Shown in pieces: positions 23,324 to 32,158 of a stretch of DNA of 50,995 nt. The notes below the pieces were generated by a model, which saw nothing but the letters and a program-made list of their open reading frames with translations, was not told the DNA's origin and did no database searches. Source of the DNA: CALBZH01 sp964538515 (GTDB taxonomy: Bacteria; Desulfobacterota; Syntrophobacteria; Syntrophobacterales; Syntrophobacteraceae); the NCBI GenBank assembly GCA_964538515.1, contig CAZIEW010000034.1, forward strand, positions 1 through 50,995, read 5' to 3'. A program made the translations under genes and the position numbers. Every line of letters starts with the position of its first letter. Position 1 is the first letter of the stretch.

Positions 23324-24255
23324 GCGGCTATGCCCTGTGGAAAGAAGAGGAAGCTTACGATGATCATCAGACCGTACAGCCCTGCGTGTCCTACCGGCAG
23401 CAAGGAATGAAAGAGCAATTGGTCGATGGGGTAGAGGATCAGAGCCCCCAGCAGGGGGCCTAAAACTTCGTAGCGTCCGCCGAACAGGCTCAGAACAAGC
23501 GGCATGGCTGAAAGGTGCAGGCTGAATACGAGCGCAGGCTCGATCATCCCCATCAGATGGGCGTAAAGCCCTCCGCAGATCCCCGCGAGAAACCCGCTTA
23601 AGATCAGGGCTTGCGCCCGGACCGCCCCAACATTGACACCAAGGCTTGCGGCGGCGAGCTCGTTTTCGCGCACACACCGGATGGCCCAGCCCCAACGGGA
23701 GCGAATGCTCCGCAAGTGGATCAAGACCATCACGCTCATGAATGCCAGCAGCAGGAAATATTGCGCTTTCAGATCAACGCCCCACGCGATGTGCCATGCT
23801 CCCAGGTTCAGCGTAGGAAGGCTCTGGATTCCGACCAGTCCAAGAGAGCCCGAAGTCAGGCTGTCCCAGTTGTCCGCCAGGGTCTTCGGAATTTCGACGG
23901 AAGCCAAGGAGGCTAGAGCGAACTGTGCCCCGCGCAGGTTCTTGAAGAGAAGAGTCCACAAGCAGGCATAAACCCCGCCGAGAAGCCCTCCGAGCATCAC
24001 TCCCAGGAAAGGGGAGATCTGCCAGTAATGGCTTGTCAGACCCGCGGCATAGGCTCCCAGACCGAAGAAGGCGGCATGTCCGAGCGAGACTGCGCCTGTG
24101 AGCGCGCTGATATTCCAGGTCATGGCGAAAGCACCGTAGAAGAACGCCATTCCCAGGACTCGATGATGGATGTCGGTGCTCAAGCCGCTCAACGGCCAGC
24201 CGACCAGAATCAAGACGCCGAAGGCTGGAAGAATCAACTGCTTGGGCGGCTTCAC
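23293..24255 (-). CDS. livM: Branched-chain amino acid-type ABC transporter permease LivM
   Basis: 320-residue inner-membrane permease with about ten hydrophobic segments. Signatures include MTWNISALTGAVSLGHAAFFGLGAY near the N-terminus and RCVRENELAAASLGVNV in the coupling loop. It overlaps livH by 4 nt (ATGA) and livG by 31 nt. Confidence 0.94.
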   Translation of the reverse strand: MKPPKQLILPAFGVLILVGWPLSGLSTDIHHRVLGMAFFYGAFAMTWNISALTGAVSLGHAAFFGLGAYAAGLTSHYWQISPFLGVMLGGLLGGVYACLWTLLFKNLRGAQFALASLASVEIPKTLADNWDSLTSGSLGLVGIQSLPTLNLGAWHIAWGVDLKAQYFLLLAFMSVMVLIHLRSIRSRWGWAIRCVRENELAAASLGVNVGAVRAQALILSGFLAGICGGLYAHLMGMIEPALVFSLHLSAMPLVLSLFGGRYEVLGPLLGALILYPIDQLLFHSLLPVGHAGLYGLMIIVSFLFFPQGIAAWLQKRAKSA

Positions 24256-25124
24256 GCTTTGGACTCCCGATGCGGGCGGAGCGTGAGCAGCCCCTCCGGG
24301 CGCAGGAGAAGCAGGGCGATGAGCAGCACCGCCGCGACCATCTCCCGCCAGCTGCTCCCCAGGACGAGTGCCGCGGTCGATTCAACGAATCCAAGGATCC
24401 AACCACCGAGCAGAATGCCTCGTGTCCGGCCGACTCCTGCAAAAATGGTGATGATGATGGCCGTCAGGGTCGGCTCCGGCCCGGCAAATGGCTGCAGATA
24501 GGCCGACTGACCGTAGAGGGGACCGGCCAGACCGATGAGGGACCCTCCCAGGGCAAAAGCCACCATCCCCATCCGTTCAACGGGGATTCCCGCGAGTCGT
24601 GCAGCCTCACGCTCTTGGATCGTTGCTCTCAGGGCCTTCCCGAGAAAGGTCTTGTGCAGGAGAACGTGGGTTGCGGCGGTTGCGAGCAGGGACAGGGCGA
24701 TGAGGATGATCTGGCCGGGGCTCAGAACGGGCGTGCTCTCAGGAAGCAGCATGGCGAAGTCGGCTTTGGGAAGCAGCCTGAAATTGGCTGAAAAGGCGAG
24801 CAGCATACCATTCTGGAGGACCATTGAAATGCCGAAGGTCACGACCAGCGTGTTGAGCTCAAATGGCTCGCGCACATGGCGCAAAAACCGGTGCAGAAGC
24901 ACGGTCACAACCGGAAGCGCCAGCATACAGAGGGGAAGTGTCAGAAGGACGGGGGCCCCCAGACCTTTGTACAGGGCGTACGCAAGATAACCGCTCAGCA
25001 GGATCAGATCTCCATGGGCCAGATTGAACGCTCGGGTGATGCCGAAGATGAGGGAAAACCCGAGTGCGATCAGCGCGTAGAAGGATCCGAGCGAAAAGGA
25101 GCTTGCGATCAACTGTAGGAGCAT
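24252..25124 (-). CDS. livH: Branched-chain amino acid-type ABC transporter permease LivH
   Basis: 290-residue permease. LGFSLIFGITRAFNLAHGDLI is the LivH N-terminal signature. TIQEREAARLAGIPVERM is the EAA-like coupling loop that contacts the ATPase. Length is normal. It begins 26 nt after the binding-protein gene and overlaps livM. Confidence 0.94.
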   Translation of the reverse strand: MLLQLIASSFSLGSFYALIALGFSLIFGITRAFNLAHGDLILLSGYLAYALYKGLGAPVLLTLPLCMLALPVVTVLLHRFLRHVREPFELNTLVVTFGISMVLQNGMLLAFSANFRLLPKADFAMLLPESTPVLSPGQIILIALSLLATAATHVLLHKTFLGKALRATIQEREAARLAGIPVERMGMVAFALGGSLIGLAGPLYGQSAYLQPFAGPEPTLTAIIITIFAGVGRTRGILLGGWILGFVESTAALVLGSSWREMVAAVLLIALLLLRPEGLLTLRPHRESKA

Positions 25125-25150
25125 GGGTGCTTCCGAGAATCCTGGCGCAT

Positions 25151-26407
25151 TTATTCCAGCTTGCCGGTCGCCCGTTCGGGGGGATAAACGGCGACCATCT
25201 TTCCCTTTTGAATTTGAACAATGACCTGGTGGTAGTCCTTGGGGTCTCCCTGCTCGTCAAAAGCCAGGCGCTCCATGGGGGTGGCGATGTCGACGGTTCT
25301 CAGCTTCGCTGCAACCGCTTCCCCTGTCGGAGACGTTGATGTGGTCGCGACGGATTCGATGGCGGCAAGGAGAGCGCGTGCGGACACATACCCGTGCATA
25401 GTCGTGGAGTTCGGGGATTTCTTGAAACGAGCTCGGAAGCGCTCAACAAAAGCCTGGGACTGTTCCTCGGTGCCCGGCCGGGTGATCTCCGGATTCCACG
25501 CACACATCCCCAGAAGACCTTCGCTGTCCCGACCCATTTCCTCGATGAACGAGCCATACGCCACACCCCACGGTCCAATGTAGTGTCTGATGGGGATGCG
25601 TTGGTCTTTCAATTGACGCACCAGCATCAAGTGGTCGGGAAGAAACCCGCCGCAGATGAGCGTGTCAACGGCGGCTTGTCGCGCTTTCATGAGAAAGGCG
25701 GAAAAGTCATGAGAGCCGGGCCGGAATTTCTCGAAAAGAGTCACCGGAAGATGGGCTGCCTCGAGGCAGGCACGAATCTCCTCGGCAAATTCTGTCGAGC
25801 CCGGAGTCGCCGAGTGAAGGATTGCGATCGACTTCGCTTTCAATACGTTTGTCACGAAGCCGCAAAGAGGACGCACGATGCCGTCCAGGTGAGCCACCCG
25901 AAAAAAGTAGGGATTGTGGCGTCCTTGGGTCAAAGACCGCTGGAGGCTGGCGGAGGCGACATACGGAACGCGGTGCTTGGCGGCAAGCTCACTCACTGGA
26001 GCGACCAGTGAGTCCACGTAACCCCCAACGAGCCCCAGGACCTTTTCCCGGTATAAGAGATCCTCAGCTTGATTGATGGCGGTCTCGGGCAGGCTCTGGT
26101 CGTCTCGGAACACCAGCTCAACGGGGCGTCCGAGGATGCCGCCCCGTTGGTTGATCTCCTCCACGGCTGCAAGAATGCCTTCGTGAATCTCGGTACCGTG
26201 CTCGGCCAGTTTGCCGGTCAGTGGATCGATTTCGCCAATCCGAACCGGAGTCGACTGGGCCGGCAGCGCGGCTGGAAGCACGGCAACCACGAGCATGGCG
26301 AGCACGACGGCCACAACCGTCCGGAGCAGGACTAGAGCCTGGCTGGTGTGCGTTTTCGCGTCCACCTCCGATTTCCTCTTCGATTTGCACAAGGTCAACG
26401 TGCCCAT
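25151..26407 (-). CDS. ABC transporter periplasmic substrate-binding protein (LivK-like, type I fold)
   Basis: 418 residues. A long basic N-terminus is followed by a hydrophobic signal segment (VVAVVLAMLVVAVLPAALPAQS), then the mature start VRIGEIDPLTGKLAEHG typical of LivK/AmiC-like receptors. ATG 26407 has AGGA upstream; a start at 26470 is less likely. Ligand is unknown. The adjacent benzoate-CoA-ligase-like gene and the paaK elsewhere make aromatic acids as plausible a cargo as branched-chain amino acids, but this is inference from context only. Confidence 0.85.
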   Translation of the reverse strand: MGTLTLCKSKRKSEVDAKTHTSQALVLLRTVVAVVLAMLVVAVLPAALPAQSTPVRIGEIDPLTGKLAEHGTEIHEGILAAVEEINQRGGILGRPVELVFRDDQSLPETAINQAEDLLYREKVLGLVGGYVDSLVAPVSELAAKHRVPYVASASLQRSLTQGRHNPYFFRVAHLDGIVRPLCGFVTNVLKAKSIAILHSATPGSTEFAEEIRACLEAAHLPVTLFEKFRPGSHDFSAFLMKARQAAVDTLICGGFLPDHLMLVRQLKDQRIPIRHYIGPWGVAYGSFIEEMGRDSEGLLGMCAWNPEITRPGTEEQSQAFVERFRARFKKSPNSTTMHGYVSARALLAAIESVATTSTSPTGEAVAAKLRTVDIATPMERLAFDEQGDPKDYHQVIVQIQKGKMVAVYPPERATGKLE

Positions 26408-26486
26408 GATGACGATCCTGCAATCGTTTTCACCTATAACAATTGCCGTTCGAATGCAATCGCTGGGCAACGAGGCTTAGCCCGGA

Positions 26487-27329
26487 TCATGCCACGCTCA
26501 GCACGTATCCCACGTGGCCGAAGGCGAATCCGTTCTGGAATTCCGAAGCCAGCCTGGCGATGGGACCCATACCTGTACAATGGCTTGTGGCCAGTACCTG
26601 CACGTTGGCTTCTTTGAGGAGTGGAATCGTTGCATTGAGCTGGTCCTGTGGCGAGAAGCCCAGGTGGGTTCCGCCCAGCACGGCGAAGACGCGCTCCTCT
26701 CCCGAGCTCTCCCGGGCGTGGTTCAGGATGTTGATGACTCCCGCGTGAGCGCAGCCGAGGATGACGACGAGGCCTTTGGGCGTCTTCAGCACCAGGCTGT
26801 AATCGTCCAGAAAGGGGTCGGGGACCCAGTTTCCGTCTTTGCGGACGACGAATTTGGGGTCGCCCGTCTCGAAGGACGTCTTGCGTGGCACTTCCCCCGT
26901 GACAAAAACGTTTTCGGCAATCTCGGTAAACGTGGTTTGCCATCGGAACCGAGCCCCCCGTGTCGTGAGGTAAGCTTCCCGCCAGGGGATGCCGATGGAG
27001 ACGGGCTTTTCCTCATTGCCCACCGGCATCCAGCGGAAGCGCTCACCCAATACATCCGGGTGAGCCACGATGTCACAGGGTCCATGGAGCCCAAGGAAAG
27101 CGACAAGGCCGCCCGTATGATCGAAGTGACCGTGGCTCAGGACCACTTGAGTCACGTGGCGAAGGTCCTTTTGGAGGCGCAGGGAATTCTGCACCAGAGT
27201 GAAACCCTGCCCGGTGTCGAACAGGATGTTTCCTGAAGGGGTTTCGACGTACGCAGCGAATCCGTGCTCACCCAGGAGGCCCGGATTGGGTACAGTGTTC
27301 TCGCAAAGAACCGTGACTTTGAGCTCCAT
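26487..27329 (-). CDS. Metallo-beta-lactamase-fold hydrolase
   Basis: 280 residues. The metal site is VVLSHGHFDHTGG, with CAHAGVINIL and SHCTG as later metal-ligand motifs. This pattern matches the group annotated as dihydropterin ribofuranosylaminobenzene phosphate synthase-like MBL proteins of anaerobes, whose true substrates are mostly unknown. ATG 27329 has AGGAGG six nt upstream; earlier in-frame starts are spurious. The Shine-Dalgarno lies immediately after a terminator-like hairpin. It precedes the ABC transporter operon by 79 nt. Confidence 0.88.
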   Translation of the reverse strand: MELKVTVLCENTVPNPGLLGEHGFAAYVETPSGNILFDTGQGFTLVQNSLRLQKDLRHVTQVVLSHGHFDHTGGLVAFLGLHGPCDIVAHPDVLGERFRWMPVGNEEKPVSIGIPWREAYLTTRGARFRWQTTFTEIAENVFVTGEVPRKTSFETGDPKFVVRKDGNWVPDPFLDDYSLVLKTPKGLVVILGCAHAGVINILNHARESSGEERVFAVLGGTHLGFSPQDQLNATIPLLKEANVQVLATSHCTGMGPIARLASEFQNGFAFGHVGYVLSVA

Positions 27330-27349
27330 GGTACCCTCCTGAAAAGCAA

Positions 27350-27370
27350 ACCCCCGCATGGGGCGGGGGT
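27350..27370 (-). terminator. GC-rich terminator hairpin between the CoA ligase and the MBL gene
   Basis: On the minus strand ACCCCCGC and GCGGGGGT pair around a 5-nt loop and are followed by TTGCTTTTC. It lies 57 nt after the ligase stop. The MBL ribosome site starts within the tail, so MBL expression would depend on read-through or a promoter overlapping the ligase end. Confidence 0.65.
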
Positions 27371-27426
27371 AAGTCGTAGTGTGATCGAAAAATACTGCCG
27401 ACAGAATCCGCCGGTCCGTGCAGCCT

Positions 27427-29064
27427 CTAGCGCAGCTTGCGGCGCAGCAGCTTACCCGTGGGGGTTCTCGGCAGCACATCCAAATATTCGAACACTCTGG
27501 GGAGCTTGTAGATGGCGATGTGCTCCTTGAGGAACTCTTTCAGCTCTTCGTTCAGCTTTTCGCCGCCCTCGAAGCCGGGCTTGAGCACGATGACCGCCTT
27601 GGTGATTTGTCCCTTGTCGGGATCGGGAACACCGACGACGCCCACGTCCGCCACGGCGGGGTGCTTGGCGATGGCTTCCTCGACTTCGGCAGGGCCGATA
27701 CGGTAACCGGAGCTCTTGATCATGTCGTCTTCGCGGGAAACGAAGAAGATGTTGCCGTCTTCCTGCATGTAAACGGCGTCACCCATCTGGTTCCAGCCGT
27801 TGACGACGCCCTTCTTCTGGGATTTAAGCAGCTTTTCGTTGTCTTCATAGGGCTTCCAGTAAAGGCTTCCGGAAGCGCCCTTGAGCTGCATGCTGCCGAT
27901 TTCGCCGGGCTTGCAGTCCTTGCCTTCGGCATCAACCACGCGCACCTGGACACCGGGGAGCGCTCTACCGATGGAGTTGGGGACAGGCTCGGCATTCATG
28001 GTGTTGGAGGTGACGAGGTGGAGCATCTCGGTGCCGCCGAGGCCTTCCCAAATGGGCAGCCCGGTGAGGGCCCGCCACGCCTCGAGGGTCTCGGATCCCA
28101 ACGCATCGCCGCCCGAGGTGTACATACGAATGGAGCTGATATCGTACTTCTTGAAATCCGGGAATTTCATCAGTCCCCGATAGGCGGTCGGCAGACCGGT
28201 GAGAACCGTGATCTTGTGCTTCCCGATCAGTTCCATCATTTCAGCGGGCGTGAACTTGGGAATCAGCGAAATGGCCGCGCCGCCTTCAAAGGGAAGCAGC
28301 GTGAAGGTCCCGAAACCGGCCGCAAAGGAAACGGGAGCGGCCCCGCCCAGCGTGTCGCCCGGCTTCATCTTGTACACGTACTTGTTGACAATCTTGGCTT
28401 CGATCACGACCGGCCGGACGAAGTGGACACAGCCTTTGGGCATCCCCGTCGTTCCGGAGGTGTAGAGCATGATGCCGACGTCGAAGGCATCCAGCATCGT
28501 CGCTTCGAGGTTGGGAGCGCCCTTTTCAAGCATTTCCTCGAAGGAGAGGTCTCCGGCGGCCTTGACTTCGTCCGCCTTGCCCCCGATGACGATGATTTTC
28601 GTCCCGAACTTGAAATCGGGCTTGGCTTTCGTCGCAGCTTCCAGGAGGGGGGCGTTGACGATGAAATATTTCATTTCGGCGTTGTTGGCCACGAATGCCA
28701 CTTCTTCCTGCGACCACAGAGGAGAGGTCGGCACGGGGATCGCGCCGATCTTTTCGATGGCAAAAATGGCAACAATAGCTTGCGGGGAGTTCACCAAGCG
28801 GATCCCCACGCGGTCTTGGGGCTCGACTCCCACTTCCTTCAAAGCGTTGCCGAACTTGTTGACCTGCTGCTGGAGTTGGGCATACGTGATGCTCTTGTCC
28901 ATGAACTTGATAGCGGCGTTGTCACCCCTGCCTTCCCGAACGTGTCGATCGAGCAGAAAGTCCGCGATGTTGAGCTTTGTGGGGGTATCGGCGAATTCTT
29001 CCGGAACCAAATACTCAGGCCAGGTGTCCTTCGGGGGTAAGTAATTTTCGGGTATCTTGCCCAT
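27427..29064 (-). CDS. Benzoate-CoA ligase-like acyl/aryl-CoA synthetase
   Basis: 545-residue ANL-superfamily ligase. Motifs are the phosphate loop LYTSGTTGMPKG, the GLGGTEMLHLVTSNT region (A5), SREDDMIKSSGYRIGPAEVE (A8 hinge) and a C-terminal LPRTPTGKLLRRKL with the catalytic Lys. Overall layout matches benzoate / 2-aminobenzoate-CoA ligases, which activate aromatic acids for anaerobic degradation. Exact substrate cannot be set from sequence. ATG 29064 follows GGAGG; an upstream start at 29160 is not supported. It appears monocistronic, with a hairpin in its 5' region. Confidence 0.88.
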   Translation of the reverse strand: MGKIPENYLPPKDTWPEYLVPEEFADTPTKLNIADFLLDRHVREGRGDNAAIKFMDKSITYAQLQQQVNKFGNALKEVGVEPQDRVGIRLVNSPQAIVAIFAIEKIGAIPVPTSPLWSQEEVAFVANNAEMKYFIVNAPLLEAATKAKPDFKFGTKIIVIGGKADEVKAAGDLSFEEMLEKGAPNLEATMLDAFDVGIMLYTSGTTGMPKGCVHFVRPVVIEAKIVNKYVYKMKPGDTLGGAAPVSFAAGFGTFTLLPFEGGAAISLIPKFTPAEMMELIGKHKITVLTGLPTAYRGLMKFPDFKKYDISSIRMYTSGGDALGSETLEAWRALTGLPIWEGLGGTEMLHLVTSNTMNAEPVPNSIGRALPGVQVRVVDAEGKDCKPGEIGSMQLKGASGSLYWKPYEDNEKLLKSQKKGVVNGWNQMGDAVYMQEDGNIFFVSREDDMIKSSGYRIGPAEVEEAIAKHPAVADVGVVGVPDPDKGQITKAVIVLKPGFEGGEKLNEELKEFLKEHIAIYKLPRVFEYLDVLPRTPTGKLLRRKLR

Positions 29065-29515
29065 CCTTGTTCCCTCCTTGCGATGGTGGGTCTCCTGGGT
29101 CTCTTCGGTTTTCGTCCACGTCCATGCAGGAGCCGCTTCTCCTGCAGAGACGGAAGACAACGCTCCCGCTTACCTTGGTGAACAGCACCTCCTTTCTGCA
29201 TGCTTGGCTTGATTGTCTGGAAAGCCTGTGTCGAAAGACGACACGTCGAACCCGCAACGAGCCTTTGAAACTTCCTGGAACGAAAGGCAAGGCACGCCCG
29301 GTCCGGTACTTCTCTTGCGGAATGAAAACTCAAGCGGAACTGCAGGGTGAAAGAGAAGAGGCGAGACAACTCGGTCCGTTTGCAGAGGAACGTTGAACAG
29401 GAGCGGTCGCATCAGAGCCCAGTAAGAAGTAGGATGAGGAGAATCTGCAACAAGCTAAGTCCGTCACCGCGAATCGGCATTGGGGCAGTGGCGGATGAAC
29501 CCGAGAAGGAACTTG
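29065..29515. promoter_or_regulatory. Upstream region of the CoA ligase, with a 5' UTR hairpin
   Basis: 451 bp between the AcuB-like gene end and the ligase start. A perfect 8-bp hairpin TGCAGGAG (29125-29132) with CTCCTGCA (29139-29146) lies 60 nt upstream of the ligase ATG. On the minus strand an orphan AAAGGAGG occurs near 29190 without a usable reading frame. I looked for sigma-54 -24/-12 elements and found none. Confidence 0.45.
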
Positions 29516-30115
29516 TCAGGAAGCAACTTCGAACCCGCGCTTCTTCAGCGCGGAAACGATTGGAGCCAAATCACACTTCTTCAGTCGGAAGGAATAAACA
29601 CTCTCCTTTCCTTCGGCGACCGGCAAATGACAAATGCTGATTACCTCTGCCTGGTGATCATGGACGAGGCGCGTGAGCTCGTCCAAGGGGTCTGCCCCGG
29701 GAGCGATCTTAACGTCCAACCGGGAAGAATTGCCGAGCATTCCAAGGATCGTAATGAACGCGGAGAGAATATCCACCACCGTGATGACGCCCACCAGCCT
29801 GTCGCCTTCAAGGACCGGCAGACCGCCGATCTTTCTTTCGAGGAGCAGTCGTGCCGCTTCCTCGATGGGGGCCTCCGGGTGCGTCTTGACCGGCTTGCGT
29901 ACCATCACATCTTCAAGGCTGAGCTCTTCCAGCATGGAGGCGATCAGGACCCCCCGCAGGTCCGCGTCGGTCACCCACCCGATGAGATTCTTGGTTGCAT
30001 CCACAACCGGCAGATGGCGGATGGAGCCCTGCTTCATGAGGGACAACGCTTCCTGGATGGAAGCTTCCTTCCTGATCGTTACGACGTTGGTCGCCATCCA
30101 ATTGCGGACAATCAC
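29516..30115 (-). CDS. CBS-domain protein with C-terminal ACT-like domain (AcuB-like)
   Basis: 199 residues. Two CBS motifs form a Bateman module: MATNVVTIRKEASIQEALSLM to GWVTDADLRGVL, then DVMVRKPVKTHPEAPIEEAARLL to VGVITVVDILSAF. Residues from about 135 form a small beta-rich domain of the ACT type. Such proteins bind adenine nucleotides and sense energy state. Its target is unknown. It is divergent from pyrG. Confidence 0.85.
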   Translation of the reverse strand: MIVRNWMATNVVTIRKEASIQEALSLMKQGSIRHLPVVDATKNLIGWVTDADLRGVLIASMLEELSLEDVMVRKPVKTHPEAPIEEAARLLLERKIGGLPVLEGDRLVGVITVVDILSAFITILGMLGNSSRLDVKIAPGADPLDELTRLVHDHQAEVISICHLPVAEGKESVYSFRLKKCDLAPIVSALKKRGFEVAS

Positions 30116-30327
30116 GGCATCATCCCCACTCGTATGATAGGGAGCTTTGGAGAAGCGGATCGGTCGCTGGCGCGGTAAGAGGCCCCGGCCTGGCCGGAAT
30201 GCTCCCGATGAAAACCGCTCCTACGCTAAGCGAAGACGCCGAGGAATGCAAGGAAATTCTGTGAAAACCCCTTTGGAGACGCCATTCCTCAGGATGTCGA
30301 GCCGGTTTGGGCCTCGCCGAGGCGGCG

Positions 30328-30355
30328 TTGACTTTGGACCCCTCTCTGCTATACT
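30328..30355 (+). promoter_or_regulatory. Sigma-70 promoter for pyrG-kdsA-kdsC
   Basis: TTGACT (30328-30333), a 16-bp spacer and TATACT (30350-30355), each 5 of 6 matches to consensus, about 115 bp upstream of pyrG. It sits in the 354-bp divergent gap with the CBS gene, which otherwise shows no gene. Confidence 0.7.
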
Positions 30356-30469
30356 GCCTCTGGGTCTCTCTCCGGTCGATCATGGGACGATTCACAGGGC
30401 GGGATACTGCCGACACGATACCTGCAACATCCTGATACAAAGCTTCATAGAAGAGAAAGGGGAGCGGAA

Positions 30470-32143
30470 TTGCGCCAGCCGAAGTACATCTTCATCACAG
30501 GTGGTGTGTTGTCGTCTCTCGGCAAGGGGTTGGCCGCGGCGTCGATTGCGGCCCTCATGGAGTCGAGGGGACTCCGGGTTTCCCTTCAGAAGCTCGATCC
30601 TTACATCAACGTCGACCCCGGTACCATGAATCCGTTTCAGCACGGGGAGGTCTTCGTGACGGATGACGGTGCGGAAACCGATCTCGATCTCGGGCATTAC
30701 GAGCGGTTCACGCATGTAAGCATGTCCAAGAAGAACAACTATACCTCGGGGGGCATCTACAACGCGGTGATCACCAAGGAGCGGCGCGGAGACTATCTCG
30801 GGGGGACGGTTCAGGTTATTCCCCACGTCACGGACGAGATCAAAGCATGTATCCGGGGCGCCGTTGACGGGGTCGACATTCTCATTGTTGAGATCGGGGG
30901 AACGGTCGGGGACATTGAGAGTCTGCCGTTCCTCGAGGCCATCCGACAATTCCGAAACGATGCCGGCCGTGAGAATGCCATTTACATCCATGTCACGCTG
31001 GTGCCCTATCTGAAGACCTCGGGTGAAGTCAAAACAAAGCCTACCCAGCACAGTGTGAAGGAGTTGCTTGGAATCGGGATCCAGCCTGACATCCTGCTCT
31101 GCCGGACGGAAAAACAGCTCTCTCGGGAGCTCAAGGCCAAGATCGCTCATTTCTGCAACGTGGAGCCGGACGGGGTCATCACGGCCAAAGATGTGGAATG
31201 CATCTATGAAGTGCCGCTGCTCTTTCACGAGGAGGGGCTCGACGAGAAGATTGTGAAGCTTCTCAACATCTGGACGCGAGCCCCTGGCTTGGATCAGTGG
31301 GAGAAGGTCGTTCATCAGTTCAAAAACCCGGTCCACGAGGTACGCATCGCCATTGTCGGCAAATACGTGGATCTGACGGAATCGTACAAGAGCCTCAACG
31401 AAGCCCTCGTCCATGGGGGGATCGCTCACCGCTGCCGGGTCAATCTGGACTTCGTGGATTCGGAGAACGTCGAGAAGGAAGGGGGCGAGGCTCTGATCAA
31501 GGGGGCCGACGGCATCCTGGTTCCAGGAGGGTTCGGGGAGCGGGGAATCGAGGGAAAGATCAAAGCGATTCGCTACGCGCGGGAGCACAAGGTGCCGTTC
31601 CTCGGGATTTGTCTTGGGATGCAGCTTGCCACCGTTGAATTCGCAAGGCATGTGGCGGGCCTGGAGAGAGCCCACAGCATGGAGTTCGACAAGCGAACCC
31701 CGCACCCGGTGATCTACCTCATGCGCGAATGGTTCGATTACAAGAACAACCGGGTCGTGCGTCGCGACGAGGCGTTCGATTTCGGGGGGACCATGCGTCT
31801 GGGGGCTTATCCGTGTCACCTTGAAACCGACAGTCTTGCCGCCGCCGCGTACGAAGCGACGGAGATCTCCGAGCGGCACCGTCACCGGTATGAATTCAAC
31901 AATGAGTACCGCGACTCCCTCGCCAGCCATGGGATGCGATTCACGGGGCTGTCTCCGGACCGCAACCTGGTTGAGATCATTGAGCTTCCCGATCATCCCT
32001 GGTTTCTGGGCTGCCAGTTTCACCCGGAATTCAAATCGCGGCCCATGGCAGCCCATCCCCTGTTCAAGGCGTTCATTGGTGCCGCCCTGGGAGAGGCTCG
32101 GCGCACGCGGCCCGAATCGTTTCATGATGAATGCTCGTGTTGA
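30470..32143 (+). CDS. pyrG: CTP synthase
   Basis: 557-residue CTP synthase, making CTP from UTP, ATP and glutamine. The N-terminal synthetase domain has KYIFITGGVLSSLGKGLAAAS and DPYINVDPGTMNPFQHGEVF. The C-terminal class I glutaminase has the nucleophile Cys381 in GICLGMQLA and the His-Glu pair in FHPEF. The start is TTG 30470, with GGGGAG five nt upstream. It starts the operon with kdsA (15-nt gap) and kdsC; CTP is the donor for CMP-Kdo, which may explain the pairing. Confidence 0.97.
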   Translation: MRQPKYIFITGGVLSSLGKGLAAASIAALMESRGLRVSLQKLDPYINVDPGTMNPFQHGEVFVTDDGAETDLDLGHYERFTHVSMSKKNNYTSGGIYNAVITKERRGDYLGGTVQVIPHVTDEIKACIRGAVDGVDILIVEIGGTVGDIESLPFLEAIRQFRNDAGRENAIYIHVTLVPYLKTSGEVKTKPTQHSVKELLGIGIQPDILLCRTEKQLSRELKAKIAHFCNVEPDGVITAKDVECIYEVPLLFHEEGLDEKIVKLLNIWTRAPGLDQWEKVVHQFKNPVHEVRIAIVGKYVDLTESYKSLNEALVHGGIAHRCRVNLDFVDSENVEKEGGEALIKGADGILVPGGFGERGIEGKIKAIRYAREHKVPFLGICLGMQLATVEFARHVAGLERAHSMEFDKRTPHPVIYLMREWFDYKNNRVVRRDEAFDFGGTMRLGAYPCHLETDSLAAAAYEATEISERHRHRYEFNNEYRDSLASHGMRFTGLSPDRNLVEIIELPDHPWFLGCQFHPEFKSRPMAAHPLFKAFIGAALGEARRTRPESFHDECSC

Positions 32144-32158
32144 GAGGATCCAGGGCCG

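Noticed and set aside
23324..23695. Longer LivG with about 124 extra N-terminal residues
   Set aside because: The extension is an out-of-frame reading of livM with Arg/Pro-rich nonsense composition. The family start is at 23323.
29161..29515. Sigma-54 promoter for the CoA ligase
   Set aside because: I looked for a TGGCAC / TTGC pair at proper spacing on the minus strand and found none.
30392..32125. 577-residue open frame antisense to pyrG
   Set aside because: Shadow of pyrG; no motifs, and it runs against a strongly conserved enzyme.
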